The position numbers and the translations under genes are program-made. A DNA stretch of 58,419 nt from DATEDA01 sp963789885 (lineage in GTDB: Bacteria > Pseudomonadota > Gammaproteobacteria > Burkholderiales > SG8-39): assembly GCA_963789885.1 (NCBI GenBank), contig CAWBNB010000070.1, forward strand, positions 1 to 58,419. The letters run 5' to 3'. The notes under the pieces are model-generated. The model did not search any database. It saw only the letters and a list, made by a program, of their open reading frames with translations, and was not told the DNA's origin. This document shows, one piece after another, positions 35,458 through 45,966 of the stretch (its first letter is position 1; the number at the start of each line of letters is the position of its first letter).

Positions 35458-37901
35458 CGTGGTCCCTCCTCGTTTCCGGTGGTGATGGAAGCCGCGCGGG
35501 AGACGACCTCGCGAGGCGTTTCCTGCGACCCGCTTCGGTCCGCGCTCAGGCCCGTTCCCGAGCGGCCGCGCGTGGCGCTCGGTTCCTCGAAAGCGAGCAG
35601 GCGCAGCGCGTTGAGCACTACGAGCACGGTCGAGCCTTCGTGCACCAGCACCGCCGGGCCGATGCCGGCGATGCCCAGGGCGGTGAGCGGCACCAGCGCC
35701 GCGACCACGCCCAGGGACACCCAGACGTTTTGCCGGATCACCCTGCGCGCGGCTCGGCTGAGCGCGATGGCGAACGGAAGCTTCGCCAGATCGTCGCCCA
35801 TCAGTGCGGCATCGGCCGTCTCGAGCGCCACGTCCGTGCCCGCGCCGCCCATGGCGATCCCGACCGTGGCCCGGGCGAGCGCCGGCGCGTCGTTGACGCC
35901 GTCACCGATCATGGCGACCTGCCCGTATTGGCGCACCAGCGCGTCCACCGCCGCGACCTTCTGCTCGGGCAGAAGGGCGGCCCGCACGTCGTCGACGCCG
36001 ACCGCGCGCCCGACGGCGCGTGCCGTTCGCTCGTTGTCGCCCGTGAGCATCACGATCGTGCCGACGCCGAGCGCCCGGAGGCGCTCGAGCGCGTCCCGCG
36101 CCCCCGCGCGGGGGGTGTCGGCCACGGCGATCACGCCGAGGAACGCGCCGTCGGCCTGCACCACCATGGTGGTGTTGCCCTGCGATTCGAGCCGCGCGAC
36201 TTCCTCGGCGAGGGCCGAGGGCACGGCTTGCGGCCCGAACAGGGCGAGGTTGCCGATGAGTACTGCGCGGCCGTCGACCGTGGCGCGCAGCCCCTTGCCG
36301 GTCACCGCCTCGACCGCCGAGGGCTCGCTCCAGGAGACCGCGCGTTGCTGTGCCGCTTGGGTCACGGCACGCGCAAGAGGGTGGGCGCTGCGGCTTTCCG
36401 CGGCGGCCGCGACTCTTAGCAGGTCTTCGGCGCTACCCGCGAGCGCGATGATGTCGGTGACCCGCGGCCGTCCCTGCGTGATGGTGCCGGTCTTGTCCAT
36501 CGCGATGGCGCGCAGCGCGCCGAGGCTTTCCAGGTGGGCGCCCCCCTTTATCAGTACGCCGCCGCGTGCCGCACGGGCAACGCCGGAGAGGACCGCCGCA
36601 GGCGTGGCGATGGCGAGCGCGCAAGGCGACGCGGCGACCAGGACCGCCATGGCGCGGTAGAACGCGTCCGCCCAGGGCATGCCGAGGAGCGGCGGCAAGA
36701 CGGCGAGCAGAACCGCGCCCACGAGCACGACCGGCACGAAGATCCGCTCGAAGCGCTCGGTGAACCGCTGCGTCGGCGACTTCTGCGCCTGCGCCTCGGC
36801 GACGAGCTCGGCCATGCGCGCGAGCGTGCTCTCGCGCGCGAGCTTGGTCACTTCGACGACCAGCGTGCCCTGGCCGTTAACCGTCCCGGCGAAGACCTTT
36901 TCGCCCGTCGCCTTCTCGACCGGAATCGACTCGCCGGTGACCGGGGACTGGTCGATCGCCGAACTGCCCGAGGCGATCGTGCCATCGGCCGGGATGCGCT
37001 GGCCCGGCTTCACGATCACGCGGTCGCCCCGCAGCAGGTCCTCCACACGGACTTCCTGCTCGGTCCCGTCGCGCTGCACCAGCGCGGTCTTCGGGGCGAG
37101 CTCGGCGAGCGCCGAGATCGCGTTGCGCGCGCGATCCATCGCGAGATGCTCCAGCGCGTGCCCGAGGCTGAACAGGAAGAGCAGCAGGGCGCCTTCCTCC
37201 CACGCGCCGAGCACGGCGGCACCGGCCGCGGCGACGAGCATCAGGGTGTCGATCTCGAACCGGCCCGACCGGAGGCTCTGGAGCGCGTCGCGCAGCGTGA
37301 AGAACCCGCCCGCCGCATAGGCGGCGAGCAGGAACGGCAACGACACGGTGGTCGACGCGCCGAGCGTGCCGGCGAGCCAGCCGGCGAAGAGGAGCAGCCC
37401 GGCGGCGGCGCTCAGGAGCAGCTCGCGATGCTCCTGGAACGAGCTCTCGTGACGGCCGCTTTCCAGCACCGCATAGCCCAACGCTTCGATGCGGCGAATC
37501 ACCGACCTTCGCGACACCTTCTCGTCGTCGTATTCGAGGCGCAGGCGCTCGGCGGCGTAGCTGACGGAGGCCTCCGTCACACCGTCGAGCCGTTGCAGGG
37601 CGTGCTCGATGACCGTCGCGCACGTGGCGCAGTCCATGCCGTCGACGCGCAGGCTTTCATGCCGGTAGCGGGCGCTGACGCGCGCGCCGGCCGCGAGCGC
37701 GAGCTGCCGGACCTCGCTCGCGCCGAAGCGACGCGGATCGTAATGCAGGCACAGCCGCGCGCTGCCGTCCTCCTGCACGACGTGCGCCTGCTCCAGCCCG
37801 TCTTCGCGGAGCATCGCCGTCAGCCGACCGACGCACGCGTCGCGCTCGTCCGGAACCTCCGGGAGCAGCAGCCCGAGCTCCAACGTGAGCTTGTCGCTCA
37901 T
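35454..37901 (-). CDS. Heavy-metal-translocating P1B-type ATPase (Zn/Cd/Pb type)
   Basis: An 815-residue ATPase. Domain order: an N-terminal metal-binding-like domain lacking CxxC (about 5-80), a standard HMA with GMDCATC (C91, C94), transmembrane segments from 160, TGES (about 320), the SPCAL metal motif near 424, DKTGTIT near 468, SAHPLA (HP locus), and MIGDGVNDAPA. SPC is the signature of P1B transporters, with the Zn/Cd/Pb group (ZntA/CadA) the likeliest given the Czc genes upstream, though Cu/Ag types also carry it. It pumps metal from cytoplasm to periplasm, where CzcCBA can take over. The 3' end overlaps the PII gene. Confidence 0.9.
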   Translation of the reverse strand: MSDKLTLELGLLLPEVPDERDACVGRLTAMLREDGLEQAHVVQEDGSARLCLHYDPRRFGASEVRQLALAAGARVSARYRHESLRVDGMDCATCATVIEHALQRLDGVTEASVSYAAERLRLEYDDEKVSRRSVIRRIEALGYAVLESGRHESSFQEHRELLLSAAAGLLLFAGWLAGTLGASTTVSLPFLLAAYAAGGFFTLRDALQSLRSGRFEIDTLMLVAAAGAAVLGAWEEGALLLFLFSLGHALEHLAMDRARNAISALAELAPKTALVQRDGTEQEVRVEDLLRGDRVIVKPGQRIPADGTIASGSSAIDQSPVTGESIPVEKATGEKVFAGTVNGQGTLVVEVTKLARESTLARMAELVAEAQAQKSPTQRFTERFERIFVPVVLVGAVLLAVLPPLLGMPWADAFYRAMAVLVAASPCALAIATPAAVLSGVARAARGGVLIKGGAHLESLGALRAIAMDKTGTITQGRPRVTDIIALAGSAEDLLRVAAAAESRSAHPLARAVTQAAQQRAVSWSEPSAVEAVTGKGLRATVDGRAVLIGNLALFGPQAVPSALAEEVARLESQGNTTMVVQADGAFLGVIAVADTPRAGARDALERLRALGVGTIVMLTGDNERTARAVGRAVGVDDVRAALLPEQKVAAVDALVRQYGQVAMIGDGVNDAPALARATVGIAMGGAGTDVALETADAALMGDDLAKLPFAIALSRAARRVIRQNVWVSLGVVAALVPLTALGIAGIGPAVLVHEGSTVLVVLNALRLLAFEEPSATRGRSGTGLSADRSGSQETPREVVSRAASITTGNEEGPR

Positions 37902-37966
37902 CGGTCAGCCGTGCGTCCGCCCGGTCTCATTGCGGCACCGTGCGCCAACGCCAAAGGGCACCTTCG

Positions 37967-38374
37967 CTACTTCAGCGTAAAGCGAACCTGGTCCGCCTTC
38001 TGGCCCGGTACCGTTACCGTCGCCACGACGCGCGCGCCCGGTGCCAGCTTGAACGCGCCCTTGGCCTCGAGCCGGTTGTCCCCGGCGGGCGCGAGCGTCC
38101 CGTTGACCTTCTCCTTGCCGGCGAGGAGGGTGAAGGTGCCGCTCGCGCCCTTGGTCGACACCGGTTTCTCCTCCCTGGAGACGTAGATCGTCAGCACGTC
38201 CGGCTTCGCGACGAGTTCGTACTCGGTGTGGCCGGCCATCGCTACAACGCCGCCGTGATGCCCCGCATGCGTTTTTTCGTCGTGCTTGTGATCGTCGGCG
38301 GCGAAGGCGGCGGGCGCGAAGGCGGCGATCGCAATGACGAAGACCGGAGCTGCCAGCGACTTGATACGCTTCAT
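37967..38374 (-). CDS. Periplasmic metal-resistance accessory protein
   Basis: A 135-residue exported protein. Signal peptide MKRIKSLAAPVFVIAIAAFAPAAFAA. A His-rich stretch follows (DDHKHDEKTHAGHHGG), then a beta-rich domain (TEYELVAKPDVLTIYVS, VATVTVPGQKADQVRFTLK). The protein lies 52 bases downstream of czcA, in the same run. The His-rich segment suggests metal buffering; the exact function is not known. Confidence 0.72.
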   Translation of the reverse strand: MKRIKSLAAPVFVIAIAAFAPAAFAADDHKHDEKTHAGHHGGVVAMAGHTEYELVAKPDVLTIYVSREEKPVSTKGASGTFTLLAGKEKVNGTLAPAGDNRLEAKGAFKLAPGARVVATVTVPGQKADQVRFTLK

Positions 38375-38425
38375 GAGGCGTCCTTTCAGGGGAAGAACTG
38401 CAACAAGAGGATTCGCGCGGCGGGG

Positions 38426-41400
38426 TCATCGAGGCTGCCGGCTGCGACGGGTCTCGATCCATTCGTAGATCAGCGGCAGCAGCAGCAGCGTCAGCGCGGT
38501 CGAGGTGATCAGCCCGCCGACGACCACCGTGGCCAGCGGGCGCTGCGTCTCGGCGCCGACGCCGGGCGAGATCAGCATCGGCACCAGCCCGAGGATCGCG
38601 ACCGAGGCGGTCATCAGCACCGGCCGCAGGCGCAGCGCGGCGCCCTCGGCGACCGCCTCGCGGATCGACCGCCCTTCCGCCGCAGCTCGTTCAGGAACGA
38701 TACGAGCACGATGCCGTTCAGCATCGCCACGCCGAACACGGCGATGAAGCCGATCGCCGACGGCACCGACAGGTACTGCCCGGTGACGAACAGGCCGACG
38801 ATGCCGCCGATGATCGCGAACGGCACGTTGGCGATGATCAGCGTGGCGTGGCGCACCGAGTTGAACGCGGTGTAGAGCAGGATGAAGATCAGGCCGATGG
38901 TCAGCGGCACGATCACCGCGAGCCGCGCCAGCGCCCGCTGCTGGTTCTCGAACGCGCCGCCCCATTCGATCCAGTAGCCGGCGGGCAGCTTCACCTTGGC
39001 CGCGATCGCGCGCGTTCGCCTCCTCGCACGAAGCCGTCGACGTCGCGGCCCTGCACGTCCATCTGCATCACCGCGTAGCGCTGCAGCTGCTCGCGGCGCA
39101 CGAAGGTGTAGCCCTCGTCGAGTTCGATCGTCGCCACGCTGCGAGAAGGGCACGAGCGCGCCGTTCGGCGGTGCGGATCGGGATCGCCGCGATCGCTCGA
39201 CGGGCTGTTGCGGAACTCCTCGGGCAGCCGCACCGCGATGTCGAAGCGGCGTGATGCCGTCGATCAGCGTGCGACACCGCCTCGCCGCCGATGCCGGCCT
39301 GCACCACGTCCAGGATGTCGTCGGCGTTCACGCCGTAGCGCGCCGCGGCCTCGGCCGGTCGACCTTGATGACGATCTGCGGCTTGCCCTTGTTGGCCTCG
39401 GGCGACAGGTCGGCCACGCCCGGCACGCTCGGCGAGCACTGTCTTGAGCTGTGCGCCGACAGCTCGTCGAGCGTGTCCAGGTCCTCGCCGTAGATCTTCA
39501 GCGCCAGGGTCGCGCGCACGCCGGAGATCAGCTCTTCGACGCGCATCTGGATCGGCTGCGTCGCGCCGAACACGACGGTCGGCACCTCGCCTTCCAGGAG
39601 ATCTCCTGCATCGTCGCGGCCGAGCGCGGCGATACGACTGCTTCGTCGGCCACTCGTCGTTGCGGCTTCACGTCGAGCAGCACCTCCATGTAGTTGACGT
39701 CGGCCGTCTCGCCCTTCTCGGCGCGGCCGATCGTGGCGAGCACCGACGTTCACCTGCGGGAACTGCTTGCGCAGCGCGGCGTCCATGACGTTGGCGACGC
39801 GGATCGATTCGTCGAGCGAGGTCGAAGGGATGCCGACGACGCGGAACATGATCGCGCCCTCCTGCAGCGTGCGGCATGAACTCCTTGCCGAGGAACGGGA
39901 ACAGCGCGAGCGCGCCGACGAGCAGCGCCAGCGCGGCGCCGACGACGATCTTCTTGCGCTCGAGCGCCCAGTCCAGCAGCGGCAGGTACAGCCGCTTGGC
40001 GCCGCGCACGAGCCAGGTGTCCTTCTCCTCCTTCGGCTTGCAGGATCAGCGCAGCACAGCACCGGCACCAGCGTCAGCGTCAGCAGCAGCGAGCCCGCCA
40101 TCGCGAAGGTGATGGTGAGCGCCATCGGCTTGAACAGCTTGCCCTCCAGCCCGGTCAGCGAGAACAGCGGCAGGAACACGACGATGATGATCAGGATCGC
40201 GAAGGCGATCGGGTTCGCCACCTCGCGCGCGGCCTCGAGCACGACGTGGGTGCGGTTGATCGGCTTGCCCGACGCTGCGTCGCGTGCGACGAGCAGCCGG
40301 AAGGCGTTTTCGACCATCACCACCGCGCCGTCGACCATCATGCCGATGCCGATGGCCAGCCCGGCGAGCGACATCAGGTTGGCCGACAGGCCGACGCGCT
40401 GCATGCAGATGAAGGCGATCAGCATCGCCAGCGGCAGGGTGACGATCACGACGATCGCCGAGCGCAGCTCGCCGAGGAACAGGAACAGGACGATCGCCAC
40501 CAGGATCGAGCCTTCGATCAGCGCGCTGGTCGGCGGTGCCGAGCGCCTTGTCGACGATCTCGGTGCGGTCGTAGACCGGCTTCAGCTCGACGCCCTTGGG
40601 CAGCGCCGCCTGCGCGATGGCGAGCTTCTCCTTGACCGCCTCGACGACGTTCTTCGGCGTTTTCGTCGATGCGCGCGAGCGCGATGCCGAGCACGACCTC
40701 CTCGCCGTTCGCGCGTGACCGCGCCGAAGCGCAGCGCCGGCGCCTCCTTCACGTCGGCCACGTCGCGCACGTAGATCGGCGCGCCGTTGCGCTCGGCGAT
40801 CACGATGTTGCCGATGTCGGCGGCGTTGCGACCAGGCCCAGGCCGCGCACCAGGTACTGCTCGACGCCGACGTTCACGTACTGGCCGCCGACCTGCCGGT
40901 TGTTGGCCGCGAGCGCGCTCCATGACCTCCTTGAAGCCGAGGCCGTACTTGACCAGCTTGCGCGGGTCGATCAGCACCTGGAACTGCTTCTCGTGGCCGC
41001 CCCAGGAGGTGACGTCGTCGACGCCCGGCGCGGTGCGCAGGATCAGCCGCACGGTCCAGTCCTGCAGCGTGCGCAGGTCCATCGCGCTGAGCTTCTTGTC
41101 GGCGTCTTCGATCGTGTACCAGAACACCTGGCCCAGGCCCGAGCTGTTGGGGCCGAGCTCGGGCTCGCCGTAGCCCTCGGGCAGGCGGCCCTTCACCTCC
41201 TGCAGCTTCTCGCCGACCAGCCGGCGCGCGAAGTAGATGTCGACGTCGTCCTTGAAGTACACGGCGACGTAGGACAGGCCGAACAGCGACACCGAGCGGA
41301 TCACCTCGACGTCGGGCAGGCCGGCCATCGCGGTTTCGATCGGGCACGGTGAGCAGCCGCTCGACGTCCTCGGCGGCGAGCGCCGGGCGATTCGGTGTAG

Positions 41401-41545
41401 ATGTTGACCTGGGCCGGCGTGACGTCGGGGAAGGCGTCCACCGGCACCTGCCGGTAGGCCCGGACACCCAGAAACACGATGAGCCCGAAGGCCACCAGCA
41501 CCAGCACCTTGTAGCGCAGGGAGAGATCGACGATTCGTTGAGCAT
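38426..41545 (-). CDS. czcA: CzcA/CusA-type RND metal efflux pump (multiple frameshifts)
   Basis: 3120 bases, right for the 1040 or so residues of a heavy-metal RND pump. Recognisable pieces in all frames: start MLNRIV region, FGLIVFLGVRAYRQVPVDAFPD, EDVERLLTVPIE, LPEGYGEPELGPNSSGLGQV, the transmembrane core IVLFLFLGELRSAIVVIVTLP with GMMVDGAVVMVEN, and the closing RPLATVVVGGLITSTALTLLLLP. Single-base gains or losses occur about every 100-400 bases. All blocks are in order and none missing, so the gene is intact or nearly so and the breaks look like sequence errors. It exports divalent cations from periplasm across the outer membrane with CzcB and CzcC. Confidence 0.83.
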
Positions 41546-41557
41546 GCTCGCGTTCCC

Positions 41558-42785
41558 TCAGTGCCCGTGGCCGGGCCGAGCTGCGACTTCAGCTTGCGCG
41601 CCTTGAGCGCGTAGGCGCCCGACGTGACCACCAGGTCGCCGGCGGCGACGCCGACTTCGGATCCGACGCGCGCCGCCGAACCGGTCTCCGAGCTCGACCG
41701 GCCGCGGCTCGAAACCGTGCGCCTCCTCGACGAAGACCGTCGGCTGGCCGTCCATCAGCACGATGGCCGCGTCCGGGACGAGCAGGGCCTTGCCGTGGTC
41801 GCCGCCGCCTCGATGGTGGCGGTGCGCGAACATCTCGGGCTTGAGCCGGCCGTCGGCGTTGGCCACCTCGATGCGCGCCGCGTACCGTGCGCGTGTCCTT
41901 GTCGAAGACGTCGCTGATGTAGGTGACCCGGCCGCGGAACGTCTCGTTCGGATAGGCGGCGACGGTGACCTCGGCCGCGGCGCCTGTTTTGACCATCGCC
42001 AGGTCCTTCTCGAAGAGCGTCGCCTGAACCCAGAGCACCGAGAGGTCGGCGACGGTGAAGAGGGTCCTGTCCGGAGCGGCGAGCTCGCCGAGGACCGCAT
42101 CCTTCTCGATCACCGTCCCGGCGAACGGGGCGACCAGCGGGAAGACCGACGTCGCGCGGTCGGTTGCCGCCGGCGGCGCGACGCCCAGCAGCCGGAGCTT
42201 GTCCTCTGCCGCGCGGAGCGCCGCGCCCGACTGCTGGAACTCCGAGCGGATCCGCAGGTACTCCTTCTGCGAAATGATCTGATCACGGTTGAGCCCCTCG
42301 GCCCGCTCGAAATCGGCGCGGGCGGTGGCAGCTCGGCTCGCCGCCTGGAGGTACGCCGATTGCGCCTCGCCGAGCTCGATGCTGTCGAGCACCGCGAGCG
42401 TCTGGCCCGCGCGCACGCGCTCGCCGAGCGCGGCCGGCGCCTTCACGATGCGGCCCGCGATGCGCGGCGTGACGTGCGCGATCCGATCCTGATTTGCCTG
42501 GATCTCGGCCGGGACGACGATTCTCGTGCGCACCGGCTGCTCGGCGAGCGGCTCCACCTTGATGCCCGCGGCCGCGATGTCGGTGTCGGACAGCTTCAGC
42601 GCTCCGCTGGCCCCCGGCGATTCCTTCCCGTGGTTGTGCCCGTCGCCGTCCTTGTGGGCGTCAGCCTTGGCCGTCGAGCCCTGGTTTTTCGCGTCGGCGT
42701 GACCGTCACTCCCCGGGCCGCAGCCCGTCAGTACCGCCGAAGCGATCGCAAGGATGGCGAGGGCGCGCCTCAAGCCGGTGGTCAT
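41558..42785 (-). CDS. czcB: CzcB-type periplasmic adaptor (frameshifted near the end)
   Basis: Membrane-fusion protein of the efflux system, about 408 residues. Lipoprotein signal MTTGLRRALAILAIASAVLTGCG (lipobox LTGC), a His-rich metal-binding segment (DGHADAKN to DGDGHNHGKES), the adaptor core IVVPAEIQANQDRIAHVTPRI, a coiled-coil hairpin, and the barrel PLVAPFAGTVIEKDAV. Frame changes occur in the last third (about 41900, 41810 and 41690); the protein ends in QLGPGHGH. Start at 42785 with AAGGAG. The stop is 12 bases before czcA. Confidence 0.85.
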
Positions 42786-42805
42786 GGGAGCTGCTCCTTC
42801 GTGCG

Positions 42806-44086
42806 TCATTGCTTGGACACCGCCGGCCAGCCGGCGGCCTCCTCGAGCGTCACGCGAGTCGTCTCGTAGTCGGTCAGCGCGGCGAAAAAATCCCGTTGCG
42901 CGTCGAGGAGCTGCCGGTTGACGAGGAGCAGCTCGGCGATGCCGATCTCGCCCGCCTGCAGCGCACGTTGCGAGAGCCGCTGGTTCTCGTCGAGCCGCGG
43001 CAGCAGCGAGTCGCGGAGTCGCGCAACACGGTTGCGGAGGCTCTCGAAGGTCCGCCACAGGGCGATGACCTGGCCCCGCGCGTCCCGCAGCGCGGTCTCG
43101 CGCTCGATCTGCGTGCGGGTGAGGTCGGTCGATGCGCGCCCGATGCCCGACGCGTTGCGCCGGAAGAGCGGCAACGGGACCGAGACGGTGAAGAGTGTCA
43201 GCCGTTCGCGCGCGTCGCTCGGGCCGTCCTGGCCGGTCCCGACCCCCAGGGTGACGTCCGGATAGACGGCGGCGCGCTCGAGCGCGAGACGGCTGCGCGC
43301 GGCCTCCTCGCGATGTCCGAATGCGCGGAACTGAGGCCGTGAATCCACGAGCCCGAGCAGCTGCTCGAGGCTGTAGGGCGGCGCCGTCGCCACGAGTTCG
43401 CCGCGCGCCTCGGGCAGCTCCGCCGGGGGGAGCTGCAGCAGCGCCGCCAGCTCCGCCCGCGCCTGAACGAGCTGCTCCTCGAGGAAGTGGACTTCATTGC
43501 GTGCACGATCTGCCTCGACCTCGGCGACATTCGCCTGGAGCCGGGTGTCCTCCCCGGCGCGGAAGCGCTTTTCCACGATCGCAGCCGAGTCCTCCGTGAG
43601 CTTGAGGACCCTGCGCTCGGTATCGATGCGGGCCTGCAGCGCGAGCACCGCCAGAAAACGGCGCGACACCTCGGCACGCACCTGACGACGAAGCTCGGCG
43701 ATCTGCTCGCGATAGGCCGCGAGCGACTGCTCCGCCTCCTCGCGGCGGTAGCCCTGCTGGCCGGCGATCTCGAACGGCTGCGAGATGCCGACCAGGTACT
43801 CGCGCTGCCGCGCCTCGTTGGGGATGGTCCGTCGTCCGGCCTCGCCTGCCAGCGTCGGGTTGTTCCACAGCAACGCGCGCGCATCGGCGAGCTGCCCTTC
43901 GATCGCCGTCGCCTCGGCTTGCGCTGCCCGGAGCCGGGGATTGGCTTCCTCCGCGCGGCGGAGCGCATCGTCGAGCGTGAGTGTCTGCGCACCTGCCGAA
44001 GAGGTGAGAAGCGCGCCGAGGACGATCAGTGCGGTTCGTCGCGCCGTGCGCAGCGCGAACGGGTCGTGCAGAGGCCCGAATGCCAT
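42806..44086 (-). CDS. czcC: CzcC-type outer-membrane efflux protein (TolC family)
   Basis: A 426-residue TolC-family protein with a signal peptide (TALIVLGALLTSSAGAQ), and two OEP repeats: LTLDDALRRAEEANPRLRAAQAE ... YLVGISQPFEIAGQQG in the first, and LEQLLGLVDSRPQFRAFGHREEAARSRLALERAAVYPDVTLG, PLPLFRRNASG in the second. It is the outer-membrane channel of the tripartite pump. No frame break, unlike its two partners. The stop is 20 bases before czcB. Confidence 0.9.
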   Translation of the reverse strand: MAFGPLHDPFALRTARRTALIVLGALLTSSAGAQTLTLDDALRRAEEANPRLRAAQAEATAIEGQLADARALLWNNPTLAGEAGRRTIPNEARQREYLVGISQPFEIAGQQGYRREEAEQSLAAYREQIAELRRQVRAEVSRRFLAVLALQARIDTERRVLKLTEDSAAIVEKRFRAGEDTRLQANVAEVEADRARNEVHFLEEQLVQARAELAALLQLPPAELPEARGELVATAPPYSLEQLLGLVDSRPQFRAFGHREEAARSRLALERAAVYPDVTLGVGTGQDGPSDARERLTLFTVSVPLPLFRRNASGIGRASTDLTRTQIERETALRDARGQVIALWRTFESLRNRVARLRDSLLPRLDENQRLSQRALQAGEIGIAELLLVNRQLLDAQRDFFAALTDYETTRVTLEEAAGWPAVSKQ

Positions 44087-44150
44087 GGTGTTCCCTGCCG
44101 GTTACAGCGCACGGCGGGACGATCCGCCGTGCCGGAGACGTCAGACGTCG

Positions 44151-44510
44151 TCAGGCAGACCGGGTGGGAACGCGGGGCGGGCGGAAGCGGGTGTCGGAGA
44201 CGGGTTGCGGTGCGGTATCCGGCGCCACTGCGGCATAGGCCGTCGAGGGCCGGTCGAGGATGAACGCCGGGGATCGGTCGATGCTGCCTTGGAAGTGCTG
44301 AAGGAAATGGCAACCGTGATTGCACTTCATGGCGCCGCCGTCCGGCGCTTCATCGCCTTCCGGGCCAGGCGACTCCGCGAGTGCGAGCACGGCGTCATCG
44401 TGGCCGGACGTGTGGCCACCGCTAGCGAGCGGGGCAAGCGAGCTCACCACGACGCTGGCGGCGAAGAGCGCCAGGACGACAACGACGGTGGGAGAGCGGA
44501 ATCGCAGCAC
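44151..44510 (-). CDS. CzcI-like periplasmic protein
   Basis: A 119-residue exported protein at the head of the czc run. Signal segment VVVVLALFAASVVVSSLAPLA; then a Cys/His motif (MKCNHGCHFLQHFQG) and a proline-rich end. Small proteins with a Cys/His motif in this position (CzcI-like, before czcC) are usual in czc operons of Cupriavidus-like bacteria and are thought to modulate the system. The assignment rests on position and this motif. Confidence 0.65.
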   Translation of the reverse strand: MLRFRSPTVVVVLALFAASVVVSSLAPLASGGHTSGHDDAVLALAESPGPEGDEAPDGGAMKCNHGCHFLQHFQGSIDRSPAFILDRPSTAYAAVAPDTAPQPVSDTRFRPPRVPTRSA

Positions 44511-44707
44511 GCGCGGAGTCTAGCGGATGGCTGCGACCCTGGGCAAGCACGGGCTCTACCCCCAGGCTGCATATGCGGGCACTCGGCTCGACCCGCTGGC
44601 GAGGGCCTCGGTCTCCATGGCGCAGGAAGCTCCGCAGGTCCCAACTTCGACCCCGGTACAGGGAGCCATCTCATCTCAAGACTTTGGCGAGGCGCCGAAA
44701 TCGGCGC

Positions 44708-44977
44708 CTATTTCCACGGCTTAGGCGCCGCGTCCCAGCGGTTGCACTCGAAGGTAATGAACTGAACGAACGAGCAGCGAAGGTTTTCGATGGAGCCGTC
44801 GATCATCATGAAAACGAGGAACGCGAGGACGAGGATCACTGCGACAATCGCGAGTCGGTCCTTGATGACCGCCCAGCGCCCTTTCTGCTGTCCCCGATTG
44901 AGGAGATCCCCGAATCGGCTCCTGAGGTCCGCAAAGCGTTCGTCCTCCGGTTGGTTGTCGAGCTCATTCTTCGACAT
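44708..44977 (-). CDS. Small single-span membrane protein
   Basis: An 89-residue protein starting at ATG 44977 with AGGAGG six bases upstream. A hydrophilic, acidic N-terminus (NELDNQPEDERFADLRSRFG), then the span LAIVAVILVLAFLVFMMI, and a short tail with two Cys. No family recognised. Lies between the czc operon and the CDF gene. Confidence 0.65.
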   Translation of the reverse strand: MSKNELDNQPEDERFADLRSRFGDLLNRGQQKGRWAVIKDRLAIVAVILVLAFLVFMMIDGSIENLRCSFVQFITFECNRWDAAPKPWK

Positions 44978-45113
44978 AGGCACCTCCTAGGTCATGGCTC
45001 GGATCTCGCTGATCGACCCGGAAAGATCTCTGTTCCGGTCGATCAGTCGGCATTCTCGTAAGCATCTCCGGCGCCGCCGGGAGCGCCTGCGGCGCGCTTT
45101 CCTTCGAGTCCTC

Positions 45114-45929
45114 TCACTTGTCCGGTGTCGGCATCCCGGACAACCTGAGAATGCGGATCGCTCCGGAAAGCACGACGAGCGCGATGATGGCCCCGACCGC
45201 CAAGTCAGGTAAGTGCGAACCCGTCCAGGCCACGAGAACCCCGGCGAGAATTACGCCCACATTCGCGATTACGTCGTTGGTGGAAAAGATCCAGCTTGCC
45301 CGCATGTGAGCTCCGCCTTGCCGGTGTTTGGCGATCAAAGCCATGCAGGCGACGTTCGCTACGAGCGCGAGGGACGCGATGCCGATCATGAATGGAGGCT
45401 CCGGATCACTACCGACGAGGAACCGTCGAATGACCTCGAACAGCGCACCGAATGCCAATACGAGCTGCAGGTATCCAGAGAACCGGGCCGAGCGCATCTG
45501 CATCGTCGCGGCCTTGCCTACAGCATAGAGACTGACCCCATAGACGGCCGCATCGGCAAACATGTCAAGCGAATCGGCGATGAGCCCCGTCGACTGGGCC
45601 AGCCAGCCAGTGATGAACTCGACGAAGAACATCGCCGCGTTGATGGCGAGAAGTAACCGTAATGTCTTGTGCTCCTCGGCAGGCGCGGGCGCCTCGCTGG
45701 TTCGGCCAACCTCCGCTTCGCCGGTTTCGACGAGGCGTGCGCCGAAGTTGAGCGGAGCGAGCCGCTTGAGGAGATTGTCTGGATCGCCCTCATGCACTAC
45801 AGTCAATCGGCGCCGAGCCAAATCGAAACCAAGGCGCGCAACTTGATCTAGCGGCTCGAGCGCCATCCGGACCAGGCGCTCCTCAGAGACGCAGTCCATT
45901 CTGGGCACATCGAAGACCGATTTCTTCAC
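45114..45929 (-). CDS. CDF-family cation exporter with N-terminal HMA-like domain
   Basis: A 271-residue transporter. I start at the GTG at 45929 (GGAAGAG just upstream) rather than the ATG nine codons earlier. The first 75 residues form a ferredoxin-like HMA domain with MDC but not the second Cys. The membrane part has six spans with CDF motifs: FFVEFITGWLAQSTGLIADSLDMFADAAVYG (shortened here: TGLIADSLDMFADA is the metal-site HxxxD equivalent with D-x-x-x-D) and STNDVIANVGVILAGV. In CzcD the second site is H-x-x-x-D; here it is STNDVIAN. Divergent from an ArsR gene with only 36 bases between starts. Exports Zn, Co or Cd. Confidence 0.8.
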   Translation of the reverse strand: MKKSVFDVPRMDCVSEERLVRMALEPLDQVARLGFDLARRRLTVVHEGDPDNLLKRLAPLNFGARLVETGEAEVGRTSEAPAPAEEHKTLRLLLAINAAMFFVEFITGWLAQSTGLIADSLDMFADAAVYGVSLYAVGKAATMQMRSARFSGYLQLVLAFGALFEVIRRFLVGSDPEPPFMIGIASLALVANVACMALIAKHRQGGAHMRASWIFSTNDVIANVGVILAGVLVAWTGSHLPDLAVGAIIALVVLSGAIRILRLSGMPTPDK

Positions 45930-45944
45930 GCTCTTCCCGCGTAA

Positions 45945-45966
45945 TACTTGTATCATAATGCAACTA
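45945..45966. promoter_or_regulatory. Candidate ArsR operator between CDF and regulator genes
   Basis: Imperfect inverted repeat TACTTGT / GCAACTA with eight bases between (7-8-7). On the plus strand CATAAT at 45953 could be the -10 for a nearly leaderless regulator message. A single repressor site could control both divergent promoters. Confidence 0.45.
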
